From NCBI GenBank assembly GCA_050747865.1, contig JBOGJI010000210.1, forward strand, positions 1 to 34,308: a DNA stretch of 34,308 nucleotides. The letters are read 5' to 3'. The notes below the pieces were generated by a model. It did no database searches and was not told where the DNA came from. It saw only the letters and a program-made list of their open reading frames with translations. Positions 15,172 through 23,407 of the stretch are shown here, one piece after another. Both the position numbers and the translations under genes were made by a program. Each line of letters begins with the position of its first letter. Positions within the stretch are counted from its first letter, which is position 1. Source of the stretch: JBOGJI01 sp050747865. GTDB lineage: Bacteria > Acidobacteriota > Thermoanaerobaculia > Multivoradales > JAHEKO01.

Positions 15172-16742
15172 ACCGCAGCCTGCTCTGGCGCGGGGCGCTG
15201 ATCCTCGGCGTGGTCGCGCTGGCGGCCCTGTCGGCCTTTCCCCTGCGCGACAAGATCAATCTCGGCCTCGACCTGCGCGGCGGCATCCACCTGCGTCTGC
15301 AGGTCCAGACCGAGGATGCGGTGCGCGCCGAGACCCAGAAGGCGATGGACCGCCTCACCGACGAGCTCGTGGACGCCGACCTCCCAGGGGTCAGCGCGCG
15401 CCGGGCCGGCGCCGCCGCATTCGAGGTCAACGGCGTGCCGGCCGATCGGGACGCGGCGGTCGACGGCATCGTCCGGGACTTCCTGCCGGGATGGGAGCGG
15501 GAGCGCGCCGGCGAGGTTGTGCGCTTCAGCATGACCGCGCAGAGCCGCAGTGAGATCGAAGAGCTGGCCGTCGTCCAGGCGCTGCAGACGATTCGCAACC
15601 GGATCGACGAGTTCGGCGTCGCCGAGCCGGTGATCCAGCGCGAGGGGCTGGGCAGCGATCGCATCGTCGTCCAGCTCCCCGGCGTCGGGGATCCAGAACG
15701 GGTCAAGAGCCTGATCAAGAACACCGCCTTTCTGGAATGGCGGCTGGTGCGGTCGCCGGGACCGAACGAGGCGCCGACCACCAGCCGCGAAGAGCTGGTC
15801 GCCAGCCTCGGCGGCGCGTTGCCTGAGGACGTGGAGATCCTGCCCAGCACCACGCGCGACGAGCAGGGGCGTGAGCTTGGCACGGTCTACTACGCGTTGG
15901 AGCCGGCGACCATCACCGGCCGCGATCTGCGCAACGCGCGCCCCGGCCTGGGCCAGTTCAACGAGCCGGTGGTCAACTTCTCCTTGAGCCACGAGGGGGG
16001 GCAGCGATTCGCGGCGCTGACACAAGCCAACATCGGCCGCGGCGTGGCGATCGTCCTCGACGGCAACGTGGTGTCGGCGCCGCGCATCAACAGCCGCATC
16101 GCCGACTCCGGGATCATCGAGGGCGGCTTCACCCAGCAGGAGGCCGAGGACCTGGCGACTGTGCTGCGCTCCGGCGCCCTGCCGGCCGGCATCACCTATC
16201 TGGAAGAAAGCAGCGTGAGCGCGACCCTCGGGCAGGACTCGATCCGTCAGGGGCTGCGGGCAGGGGTCATCGGCGGCGCGCTCGTGGTGTTCGCGGTGCT
16301 CGTCGTCTACCTCTTGAGCGGCGTCAATGCGGTCGTCGCCCTGGCGCTCAACATGCTCCTCATCTTCGGCGCGTTGGCCTACTTCGGGGCCACCTTGACT
16401 CTGCCGGGCATCGCCGGGATCGTGCTCACCATCGGTATGGCGGTCGACGCCAATGTGCTGATCTTCGAGCGCATCCGGGAGGAGCTGGGGCACGGACGGA
16501 CGGTCAAGTCGGCGATCGACGCCGGTTTCGGCAAGGCCCTGTCGTCGATCCTGGACGCCAACATCACCACCCTCATCGCGGCGGTGTTCCTCTTCCAGTT
16601 CGGCACCGGACCGGTGCGGGGCTTCGCGGTGACGCTGTCGGTAGGCATCCTGGCGTCGCTGTTCACCGCCATCTTCGTCAGCCGCACGCTGTTCGATGCC
16701 GTGCTGACCCGACGTCAGCGTGTGGAACGCCTGTCGATCTGA
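15168..16742 (+). CDS. secD: Protein translocase subunit SecD
   Basis: The 524-residue membrane protein has an N-terminal transmembrane segment, then GLDLRGGIHLRLQVQTEDA (the SecD P1 signature), a large periplasmic region (about 40-350) with ALQTIRNRIDEFGVAEPVIQ and RIVVQLPGV, and five C-terminal transmembrane helices (LRAGVIGGALVVFAVLVVY; LTIGMAVDANVLIFERIREE). With SecF it uses the proton gradient to help pull exported proteins across the membrane. The start is the GTG overlapping yajC, and the spacing to secF is 16 bp. Length and motifs are normal. Confidence 0.97.
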   Translation: MNRSLLWRGALILGVVALAALSAFPLRDKINLGLDLRGGIHLRLQVQTEDAVRAETQKAMDRLTDELVDADLPGVSARRAGAAAFEVNGVPADRDAAVDGIVRDFLPGWERERAGEVVRFSMTAQSRSEIEELAVVQALQTIRNRIDEFGVAEPVIQREGLGSDRIVVQLPGVGDPERVKSLIKNTAFLEWRLVRSPGPNEAPTTSREELVASLGGALPEDVEILPSTTRDEQGRELGTVYYALEPATITGRDLRNARPGLGQFNEPVVNFSLSHEGGQRFAALTQANIGRGVAIVLDGNVVSAPRINSRIADSGIIEGGFTQQEAEDLATVLRSGALPAGITYLEESSVSATLGQDSIRQGLRAGVIGGALVVFAVLVVYLLSGVNAVVALALNMLLIFGALAYFGATLTLPGIAGIVLTIGMAVDANVLIFERIREELGHGRTVKSAIDAGFGKALSSILDANITTLIAAVFLFQFGTGPVRGFAVTLSVGILASLFTAIFVSRTLFDAVLTRRQRVERLSI

Positions 16743-16758
16743 ACGACGACCCGATCCG

Positions 16759-17688
16759 ATGCGACTATTCCGCGATACCCACTACCGTTTCATGAAGCAT
16801 CGCCGGCTGGCGCTGGCGATTGCCCTGTCCATCCTGGTCGGCGCCTGGATCGCCGAGTTCATCCGCGGCGGGCTGAACCTGGGGATCGACTTCGCCGGCG
16901 GGACGCAGCTGACGCTGAAGTTCGAGCAGGAGCCGGAGCTCGACCGGCTGCGCCGCGCCCTGGCGGACGCCGGCCTCGCCCAGGCGCAGATCCAACGCTT
17001 CGGCGAGACCGAAGACAACGAGGTGCTGATCAAGACACCGATCCTCGAGGGCAGCGAGGAGGGGAGCCGGGCTCTGGTCACCGCGGCTCTAGCCGGGGTC
17101 GGCGACTACACCGTGCTGGCAACCGGGAACGTAGGGCCGCAGGTCGGCGCCGAGCTGCGCCGTAAAGGAATCCTCGCGGTCGTCTTCTCGATGCTCGGCA
17201 TGCTGGCCTACATCTGGATTCGTTTCGAGCTGCGCTTCGGGATCGGCGCCCTGGTGGCGACGGCCCACGACGTGCTGATCACGCTGGCCCTGTTCGCGCT
17301 GACCCGCTACGAGTTCAACCTGACCACGGTGGCGGCGTTCCTCACCCTGATCGGCTACTCCGTCAACGACACCGTCGTCCTCTTCGACCGTGTGCGCGAG
17401 AATATGCGGCGCAGCCGCAGACAGTCGTTCGAGGAGATCGTCGATCTCGCCACCAACCAGACCCTGTCGCGCACGGTCCTCACCTCGGGTACCACCCTGC
17501 TCGCCACCGGCAGCCTGCTGGTCTTCGGCGGCGACGTCCTGCGCGGCTTTGCCTTCATCCTCACCATCGGCATCATCGTCGGCACGTTCTCCTCCGTCTA
17601 CATCGCCAGCCCGTTCGCGCTGTGGTGGGAGCGCGTCTTCGGCAAGGGCGCGCGGGCCGAACGCAAGGAACGCAAGGCGGCCCTGTAG
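16759..17688 (+). CDS. secF: Protein translocase subunit SecF
   Basis: The 309-residue protein has six predicted transmembrane helices and the SecF signature LGIDFAGGTQLTLKF near the N terminus. The RND-type core motif FLTLIGYSVNDTVVLFDRVREN is followed by SRTVLTSGTTLLATGSLLVF. ATG 16759 (MRLFRDTHYRFMKHRR) gives the usual N terminus. It is the last gene of the yajC-secD-secF operon; a short gap with its own promoter separates it from rel. Confidence 0.97.
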   Translation: MRLFRDTHYRFMKHRRLALAIALSILVGAWIAEFIRGGLNLGIDFAGGTQLTLKFEQEPELDRLRRALADAGLAQAQIQRFGETEDNEVLIKTPILEGSEEGSRALVTAALAGVGDYTVLATGNVGPQVGAELRRKGILAVVFSMLGMLAYIWIRFELRFGIGALVATAHDVLITLALFALTRYEFNLTTVAAFLTLIGYSVNDTVVLFDRVRENMRRSRRQSFEEIVDLATNQTLSRTVLTSGTTLLATGSLLVFGGDVLRGFAFILTIGIIVGTFSSVYIASPFALWWERVFGKGARAERKERKAAL

Positions 17689-17718
17689 GCCCCCACCCCC
17701 ACCCCTGATCCCTAGCCC

Positions 17719-17746
17719 CTGACCCTTGGCGGTGCGGGAGTACAAT
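17719..17746 (+). promoter_or_regulatory. Promoter of rel
   Basis: TACAAT at 17741-17746 matches five of six -10 consensus bases. CTGACC (17719-17724) is a moderate -35 at 16 bp. Initiation would be near 17753, giving a leader of about 60 nt before the rel ATG. The -35 lies in a CCCTGA-type repeat that recurs downstream of rel. Confidence 0.45.
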
Positions 17747-17811
17747 GTAGGTCGGGAGGACACGTGGCCGGGCCGTGCGGAGCGTACGGTTCGCCAAGGG
17801 AAAGTTGCACC

Positions 17812-20061
17812 ATGGCCACGGCGCGCAGCCAGAAGTCCCGCGAGTCCATGCCTCCGCCGCCGGTCGAGGCGGCGCAAGACGTCGCCTTCGAGGGCATCGT
17901 CGAGCGCCTCGGGCGGTCGGGACGCGAGGTGAACGAGGCTCTGCTGCGCCAGGTCTACGAGTTCTCGTCGCAGATGCACGCGGGCCAGGCGCGGCGCTCC
18001 GGCGAGCCCTACATCACCCATCCGCTGCATGTCGCGTGGCTGCTGGCCGACCTGCGCTTCGACGCCACCTGCGTCGCCGTAGGTCTCCTCCACGATGTCC
18101 TCGAGGACACCCTGACGACGCGGGGCGAGCTCGAGCAGCGATTCGGCTCCGAGATCACCGAGCTGGTCGACGGGGTCACCAAGATCGGCCAGCACGAATA
18201 CGTGCGGCGCGACCAGGCCCAGGCCGAGACCTTCCGCAAGCTCATCCTGGCCTCCGTGCAAGACCCGCGGGTGGTGGTGGTCAAGCTGGCCGACCGCCTG
18301 CACAACCTGCTCACCCTCGAGCACCTGGGGCAGGAGTCGCGCCGCCGCATCGCCCAGGAGACGCTGGAGATCTACGCCCCGCTGGCCCATCGCCTGGGGA
18401 TGTCGCGGGTGCAGGGAGATCTCGAGGACCTGGCGTTCTACTACCTCTACCCGCTGCAGTTCGCAGAGCTGCACCGCGACCTGGAGGCGCGTATCGCCGG
18501 CGGCCGGGCGGCCAGCGACGCGCTGCGCGCCGAGCTCCTGCGGCTGCTCGAGGAGGCCGGGGTCGAGGCGGAGATCAGCTATCGCGTCAAGCGCTACTAC
18601 TCGATGCACCGCAAGCTGCTGCGCCTGGGCATCGACCTGTCGCAGCTCTACGACTATCTGGCGTTTCGCGTCATCACGGGCGAGATGCGGGACTGCTACG
18701 CGGTGCTCGGCGTGGTGCACCAGAACTGGCGCCCGGTCCCGGGCCGGTTCAAGGACTACATCGCGATGCCGAAGCCGAACCTCTACCAGTCGCTGCACAC
18801 GACGCTGATCGGCCCGCAGGGGCAACCGTTCGAGCTGCAGATCCGCACCCGCGAGATGGACCGCATCGCCGAGGAGGGCATCGCCGCCCACTGGCACTAC
18901 AAGGAGGGGCGGTTCGAGCCGGCCGAGGCCGATCCCAACGTCCTGTGGCTGCGCCAGCTCCTCGACCTGCAGCAGGACGTCGAAGACCCGCGGGGGTTCC
19001 TCAACACCCTGAAGGTGGATCTGTATCCCGACGAGGTCTACGTCTTCACCCCCAAGGGGGAAGTCCTGTCGTTCCCGCGCGGCGCCACGCCCCTCGACTT
19101 CGCCTACAAGGTGCACACCGACCTGGGGCACCAGTGCGCCGGCGCCCGGGTCAACGGCCGGCTGGTGCCGCTGCGCACCGAGCTGAAGAACGGCGACATG
19201 GTGGAGATCATCACCGCCCCCGGCCGCGAGCCGAGCCGCGACTGGCTCTCCTTCGTTGCCACCTCCCGGGCGCGCAGCAAGATCCGGCACTACCTGTCGG
19301 TCAAGCAGAAGGAGCGCTCGATCGAGCTCGGCCGCCGGCTGCTGGAGCGCGAGCTGCGCAGGCTGCGTACGGCACCGAAGAGATTCTTCGACTTGCCGGG
19401 GTTCGCCGCCTACCTCGAGCAGGAGGGGCTGGCGCGGTCGGAGGACCTGCTGGCACGCATCGGGGTCGGCAGGGCTCTGCCGCGCCAGGTGCTCTTGCAG
19501 GTCCTCGGCGAGGAGCAGGTGGCCGAGGCGGAGGCGCCTCCCAGCCGGCTGCGGCAGGCGGTAGACAAGGTCCTGCCCTTCCGCACCCCCAGCGCCATCC
19601 GGGTCAAGGGCTTCGACGACATGCTGGCGCATCTCGCCAAATGCTGCACCCCGCTGCCGGGCGAGGAGATCGTCGGCTACATCACCCGCGGCCGGGGAGT
19701 CTCGGTGCACTCCGTCCACTGCGCCAACGTCAAGAAGCTGCTCTACAACCCGGAACGCGAGATCGAGGTGGAATGGGCGCCCCAGGACGAAGGTGTCTAT
19801 CCGGTGGTCCTGCTCATCCAGACGGAGGACGAGAAGGGCATCCTCGCCAGGCTCACCGAGGTCATCGCCCGGCACGACTCCAACATCCGGCAGTTCGACG
19901 CCGAGGCCCTGGAGACCGGAGAGGGGCGCATTCGCGTCGTCGTCGAGGTGCGCAACAGCAAGCACCTGGAAAAGCTGCGTAGCGCCATCCGGTCGCTGAC
20001 CGGAGTGCGGGCGGTGGGGCGGAAGGTGGGGACGCGGGGCGGGCTCGAGGAGACGGTATGA
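17812..20061 (+). CDS. rel: Bifunctional (p)ppGpp synthetase/hydrolase RelA/SpoT
   Basis: The 749-residue protein has every module of a long RSH enzyme. The HD hydrolase is present with an intact HDxxED motif (LLHDVLEDT, residues 94-99). The synthetase has FKDYIAMPKPNLYQSLHTT (from about 314), followed by TGS (VYVFTPKGEVLSFPRGATP, about 410-470), the conserved-cysteine segment (LAKCCTPLPGEEIVGYITRG, about 607) and a C-terminal ACT domain (about 662-740). The RFKD form of the synthetase motif and the intact HD motif point to a bifunctional enzyme that makes and degrades the stringent-response alarmone. ATG 17812 follows AAGGGAAAG; an in-frame GTG at 17764 would add 16 atypical residues. Confidence 0.97.
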   Translation: MATARSQKSRESMPPPPVEAAQDVAFEGIVERLGRSGREVNEALLRQVYEFSSQMHAGQARRSGEPYITHPLHVAWLLADLRFDATCVAVGLLHDVLEDTLTTRGELEQRFGSEITELVDGVTKIGQHEYVRRDQAQAETFRKLILASVQDPRVVVVKLADRLHNLLTLEHLGQESRRRIAQETLEIYAPLAHRLGMSRVQGDLEDLAFYYLYPLQFAELHRDLEARIAGGRAASDALRAELLRLLEEAGVEAEISYRVKRYYSMHRKLLRLGIDLSQLYDYLAFRVITGEMRDCYAVLGVVHQNWRPVPGRFKDYIAMPKPNLYQSLHTTLIGPQGQPFELQIRTREMDRIAEEGIAAHWHYKEGRFEPAEADPNVLWLRQLLDLQQDVEDPRGFLNTLKVDLYPDEVYVFTPKGEVLSFPRGATPLDFAYKVHTDLGHQCAGARVNGRLVPLRTELKNGDMVEIITAPGREPSRDWLSFVATSRARSKIRHYLSVKQKERSIELGRRLLERELRRLRTAPKRFFDLPGFAAYLEQEGLARSEDLLARIGVGRALPRQVLLQVLGEEQVAEAEAPPSRLRQAVDKVLPFRTPSAIRVKGFDDMLAHLAKCCTPLPGEEIVGYITRGRGVSVHSVHCANVKKLLYNPEREIEVEWAPQDEGVYPVVLLIQTEDEKGILARLTEVIARHDSNIRQFDAEALETGEGRIRVVVEVRNSKHLEKLRSAIRSLTGVRAVGRKVGTRGGLEETV

Positions 20062-20074
20062 CCCCCGCCCACCC

Positions 20075-20102
20075 AGGGGTCAGTCGCTGATCCCTGACCC
20101 CT
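20075..20102 (+). terminator. Hairpin downstream of rel
   Basis: AGGGGTCAG (20075-20083) and CTGACCCCT (20094-20102) are perfect 9-bp inverted copies with a 10-nt loop, starting 14 bp after the rel stop. No T-run follows. It lies between convergent rel and rpmB and could terminate or stabilise either transcript. Confidence 0.5.
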
Positions 20103-20121
20103 CGTTGGGCGACTGGGCAGC

Positions 20122-20346
20122 CTACCCCTCGGCACCTTCGGGTTGCCAGCTCCGCACAGGCGGTTTGACAACCCGCCCCGAGCGCAGACAGCGCGTGCAG
20201 ACCCAGACCCTGCGCGCGGTTCCGTCGATCCACGCCCGCACGCGCTGCAGGTTGGCGCGCATCGGTCGCGCCGTGACGTTGTGGGCGTGGCTGATGCTTC
20301 GCCCGATGACCGTGCCCTTGCCGCAATAGATACAACGCTTCGCCAT
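20122..20346 (-). CDS. rpmB: 50S ribosomal protein L28
   Basis: The 74-residue protein starts MAKRCIYCGKGTVIGRSISHAHN and contains RPNL-like RPMRANLQRVRAWIDG, VWVCTRCLRSGRV, the L28 pattern. It has two Cys pairs (CIYC and CTRC), so this is the zinc-binding (C+) form. GGAGC precedes the ATG at 20346; the longer open frame upstream is non-homologous. L28 is part of the large subunit near the exit-site region. It stands alone on the minus strand between rel and the pilus operon. Confidence 0.95.
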   Translation of the reverse strand: MAKRCIYCGKGTVIGRSISHAHNVTARPMRANLQRVRAWIDGTARRVWVCTRCLRSGRVVKPPVRSWQPEGAEG

Positions 20347-20427
20347 GATCGTGCTCCGTTCTTCGCTCTCTGACCGGGAGTGGGACGTGAGGCCCGCCGG
20401 GCGCCACACCTCGCTGTGAGCGGCGGC

Positions 20428-20433
20428 AGTCTA
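20428..20433 (-). promoter_or_regulatory. Possible extended -10 for rpmB
   Basis: The minus strand reads TGGTAGACT, a TAGACT -10 hexamer with the TGn extension. No clear -35 is seen. The leader would be about 75 nt. It lies back to back with the pilM promoter. Confidence 0.35.
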
Positions 20434-20473
20434 CCACAAGGCCGCGGGGGCCGCGCACATCGACTTGTGCACC

Positions 20474-20502
20474 TTGACACCTCTCTATCCGCCTGCTAGC
20501 TT
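20474..20502 (+). promoter_or_regulatory. Promoter of the pilMNOPQ operon
   Basis: A perfect TTGACA -35 (20474-20479) is followed after exactly 17 bp by TAGCTT (20497-20502). Initiation would be near 20509, giving a leader of about 65 nt. Confidence 0.65.
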
Positions 20503-20576
20503 CCGCCGAGTCTCAGGCGGCGGGTTCCGAGGGCGATTGGGCCGATGAATTGGCGCGGGGAGGGAGTCAGGAGGAG

Positions 20577-21656
20577 GTGCTTTTCTCACGCTCGAAGAAC
20601 GTCGTGGGGCTCGACATCGGCAGCTCGGCGGTCAAGCTGGTCGAGCTGAAGGAGCGCAAGGGCGGGTACAAGCTGGACAGGGTCGGCCTCGAGCCGCTCC
20701 CTCCGGAGGCGATCGTGGAGGGCTCGGTAGCCGATGCGACGCTGGCCGTCGAGGCGATCCAGCGGCTGATCGAGCGCACCGGCGTGCGCAACAACGCTTT
20801 CGCGACCTCGGTCTCCGGGCCGTCGGTGATCATCAAGCGCATCGCGGTGCCACGCATGAGTGAAGCCGAGCTCGCCGATTCGATCCAGTGGGAGGCGGAG
20901 CAGTACATCCCGTTCGACATCCACGACGTGCGCCTCGACTACGCGGTGCTCGGCGGCGACGAGCCGGGCCACGACAGCCTGGACGTCCTGCTGGTCGCCG
21001 CCAAACAGGACAAGATCCAGGACTACGTGTCCCTGATCCATAGCGCCGGCCGCACGCCGGTGGCGGTAGACGTGGATGTGTTCGCGCTGCAGAACGCCTA
21101 CGAGCTGGTCTACGGGGCCGACGCCGAAGGCGTCGTCGGCCTGCTCGACATCGGCGCCAGCATCACCAACGTCCACGTCCTTGCCGCCGGTGCGCCGGTG
21201 TTCTGGCGCGACATTCCGTACGGCGGCAACCAGGTCACGGAACGGCTGCAATACGAGCTCGGCCTCTCCTTCGAGGATGCGGAGGCCGTGAAGCGGGGAC
21301 AGGCCGTGAGCGGCGTCGACCCCGCCGCCGCCCGGCCGTTGCTGGACGCGATGGCGGACGAGCTGGCTGCCGAGGTCGAAAGGGCGTTCGACCTGGCGCT
21401 CGCCGCCGTGGGCACCGCCGCGCGCAGCGCGGTGGTCGGGCCGCGGGTGGAGCGACTGGTTCTGAGCGGCGGCGGCGCGCTCGACGCGCGCCTGCATCAC
21501 GTGTTCGCCCGCCGCTTCGGGGTGCCGGTCGAGCCGTTGAACCCCTTCCTCCACGTCGACTACAACTCCGGCGAGATCCACGATCAGTGGCTGGCGTCCG
21601 TTGCGCCCATGCTGTCGGTCGCAGTCGGGCTGGCGATGCGCAAGGTGGGGGAGTGA
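20577..21656 (+). CDS. pilM: Type IV pilus assembly ATPase-fold protein PilM
   Basis: The 359-residue protein has the actin/FtsA-like fold: VVGLDIGSSAVKLVELKER at the N terminus (phosphate 1), SIQWEAEQYIPFDIHDVRLDY, VVGLLDIGASITNVHVL (phosphate 2) and VLSGGGALDARL (adenosine). PilM is cytoplasmic and binds the N-terminal tail of PilN, linking the inner-membrane platform to the motor. GTG 20577 gives MLFSRSKNVVGLDIG, the normal PilM N terminus. The in-frame TTG at 20550 would add nine atypical residues. Purine-rich AGGAGG lies just before the GTG, though closer than usual, so the start is likely but not certain. Confidence 0.95.
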   Translation: MLFSRSKNVVGLDIGSSAVKLVELKERKGGYKLDRVGLEPLPPEAIVEGSVADATLAVEAIQRLIERTGVRNNAFATSVSGPSVIIKRIAVPRMSEAELADSIQWEAEQYIPFDIHDVRLDYAVLGGDEPGHDSLDVLLVAAKQDKIQDYVSLIHSAGRTPVAVDVDVFALQNAYELVYGADAEGVVGLLDIGASITNVHVLAAGAPVFWRDIPYGGNQVTERLQYELGLSFEDAEAVKRGQAVSGVDPAAARPLLDAMADELAAEVERAFDLALAAVGTAARSAVVGPRVERLVLSGGGALDARLHHVFARRFGVPVEPLNPFLHVDYNSGEIHDQWLASVAPMLSVAVGLAMRKVGE

Positions 21657-22279
21657 CGACCGTGGTGCGCATCAACCTGCTGCCCGAGGGTCGCAAGCCG
21701 GGGCGGGCTCGTCGCGGCCCGGCCGGACCCGGTCCCGGTCGAGCCGCGGATGCGGCGCGTACGTGGTTCACCGGGCCGATCCTGCTCGCCCTGGTGGCGT
21801 TCGCGGCCTGCTGGCTCCTGTACTACCAGACTAGCCGCCGCCTGGACCGCGAGATCGGCGAGAGGCAGCAGCGCCTGGACGCCATGGCGTCCGTCCTCCG
21901 GCAAGTCGAGAGGACGGAGGGCCGGAGCGAAGAGCTGCGCCGGCGGATCCGGGTGATCCACGAGCTCAAGGCCAACCAGCGGGGTCCGGTGGAGGTCATG
22001 GATCAGGTCTCCCGGGCGCTGCCCGAGCTGCTCTGGCTGACGCGGCTCCAGATGGCGTCCAACGTCGTCAGCATCCAGGGCGAGGCGTTCAACACCAACG
22101 CCGTGGCGAGCTTCCTGGAGAACCTGGAACAGGTGCCCGGCTTTCGCCAGCCGGTACTGCGGGCGACCGAGCACCGCGACCCGATCTACACCTTCGATCT
22201 GACGTTCCAATACGTTCCGACGACGGAAGGCTCGACCGCAGGCGGCGGCGCCGCGGACGACGGAGAGGAAGCGACCTGA
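21653..22279 (+). CDS. pilN: Type IV pilus assembly protein PilN
   Basis: The 208-residue bitopic protein has the VVRINLLPEGRK motif (residues 4-15) that docks into PilM, an unusually long Arg/Pro/Gly-rich linker, one transmembrane helix (about 42-60, ILLALVAFAACWLLYY), a coiled coil (QTSRRLDREIGERQQRL), and a periplasmic domain with LPELLWLTRLQMASNVVSIQG and ASFLENLEQVPGF. It forms heterodimers with PilO. The start is GTG in GTGA overlap with pilM, so translation is coupled. Confidence 0.94.
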   Translation: MTTVVRINLLPEGRKPGRARRGPAGPGPGRAADAARTWFTGPILLALVAFAACWLLYYQTSRRLDREIGERQQRLDAMASVLRQVERTEGRSEELRRRIRVIHELKANQRGPVEVMDQVSRALPELLWLTRLQMASNVVSIQGEAFNTNAVASFLENLEQVPGFRQPVLRATEHRDPIYTFDLTFQYVPTTEGSTAGGGAADDGEEAT

Positions 22280-22292
22280 GGGGCGATGGACC

Positions 22293-22895
22293 GTGGCCAG
22301 CTTAGGCGGTGTGGCAGGCAAGTTCCGGTACGCGAGCGCCTGGGCCGGCCTGGCGGTGGGGGCGTTGCTCTTCGCCTTCGGCTACTGGACCGCCATTCGA
22401 GACCAGAAGGCGGACATCGCGGCCCAGCGCCAGAGGCTGGCGGAGCTCGAGCAGGATCTCGAGCGGGGGCAGGTCGCGGCCCGGGATCTGCCGCGATTTC
22501 GCGAGGAGCTGCGCCGCCGCGAGCTCAGGCTCGACAGACTGCTGCGGGTCTTGCCGGCGCGCCGCAACACCTCGGAGCTGATGCGGCGCATTCGCCAGCT
22601 CACCGAGCAGGGCAACCTGGACCTCGTGCTGTTCCGCCCGGACGAGTTCGTCGAGCGCGGCTTCTACAGCGAGTGGCCGATCGCCATCCAGGTCGACGGG
22701 ACCTACCACAATCTGGGAACCCTGTTCGATCGCGTCAGCCACCTGCCGCGCATCGTCGACGTCGACGACCTGCAGATCACCGCGCTGCAGGACCGGGAGG
22801 CGGGCGGCGACCGTACGATCCACGCCAGCTTCACCGCCAAGACCTTCATCTACACGGAGCCGGCCGCGGGGGAGCCCGAGGAGGAGACGCCGTGA
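22293..22895 (+). CDS. pilO: Type IV pilus assembly protein PilO
   Basis: The 200-residue protein has a single transmembrane helix (about 17-34, AGLAVGALLFAFGYWTA), a coiled coil (QRQRLAELEQDLERGQVAA, RRRELRLDRLLRVLPARRNTSE) and a ferredoxin-like periplasmic domain (LVLFRPDEFVERGFYSEWPI, VDGTYHNLGTLFDRVSHLPRIV). It pairs with PilN and contacts PilP. The start is GTG 22293; the stop overlaps the pilP GTG. Confidence 0.94.
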   Translation: MASLGGVAGKFRYASAWAGLAVGALLFAFGYWTAIRDQKADIAAQRQRLAELEQDLERGQVAARDLPRFREELRRRELRLDRLLRVLPARRNTSELMRRIRQLTEQGNLDLVLFRPDEFVERGFYSEWPIAIQVDGTYHNLGTLFDRVSHLPRIVDVDDLQITALQDREAGGDRTIHASFTAKTFIYTEPAAGEPEEETP

Positions 22896-23362
22896 GCCGC
22901 GCAAGACCACTCTTCGCTGGCTGCCGCCCGACCCTCTTCGCCCTGACCCTGTCGGCACTGCTGGTGCCGCCGGCGCCGGGCGGCGCCCAGGACAGGACCG
23001 GGCTCGAGGAGGCGCTGGCAGGGCCGGGATACACCTACGACTCCGGCGGCCGGCGGGATCCCTTCGTCTCGCTGCTCGAGGCGCGAACGGCGCCGCGGGA
23101 CAGCGGGCCCCGGCCTGCGGGACTGCGCGGCCTGTCGATCGACGAGATCCGGGTCTCGGGCATCTTTGTCACCGCTCGCGGGGCGGCGGCGCAGATCAGC
23201 TCCGGCGACGGCAAAGCGACGTATCTGGTCCGCGCGGGGGACCGGCTCTTCGACGGCGAGGTGCTCGCCATCTCCGATGGCGAGGTGGTGTTTCGACAGG
23301 AGTTACGAGAAGCGACGGCCCTGAAGCCGTACCGGGAGGTGGTCAAGAAGCTCAACCCCTAG
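22892..23362 (+). CDS. pilP: Type IV pilus assembly protein PilP
   Basis: The 156-residue protein has an N-terminal signal sequence (LFALTLSALLVPPAPGGAQ). Its PilP domain contains YTYDSGGRRDPFVSLLEA, LSIDEIRVSGIFVTARGAAAQI and YLVRAGDRLFDGEVLAIS, with TALKPYREVVKKL at the end. PilP bridges PilNO to the PilQ secretin in the periplasm. There is no lipobox cysteine, unlike classic PilP lipoproteins, so it is probably secreted or anchored by its uncleaved signal. The start is GTG in GTGA overlap with pilO. Confidence 0.9.
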   Translation: MSRARPLFAGCRPTLFALTLSALLVPPAPGGAQDRTGLEEALAGPGYTYDSGGRRDPFVSLLEARTAPRDSGPRPAGLRGLSIDEIRVSGIFVTARGAAAQISSGDGKATYLVRAGDRLFDGEVLAISDGEVVFRQELREATALKPYREVVKKLNP

Positions 23363-23407
23363 GCGGTGTCCGAGAGACTTCGGACCTCGGGGAGGGAGAC
23401 GAGAGCC

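Noticed and set aside
17089..19965. Minus-strand open frame of 958 codons
   Set aside because: It is antisense to secF and rel, which have full motif sets. The shadow has no recognisable domain.
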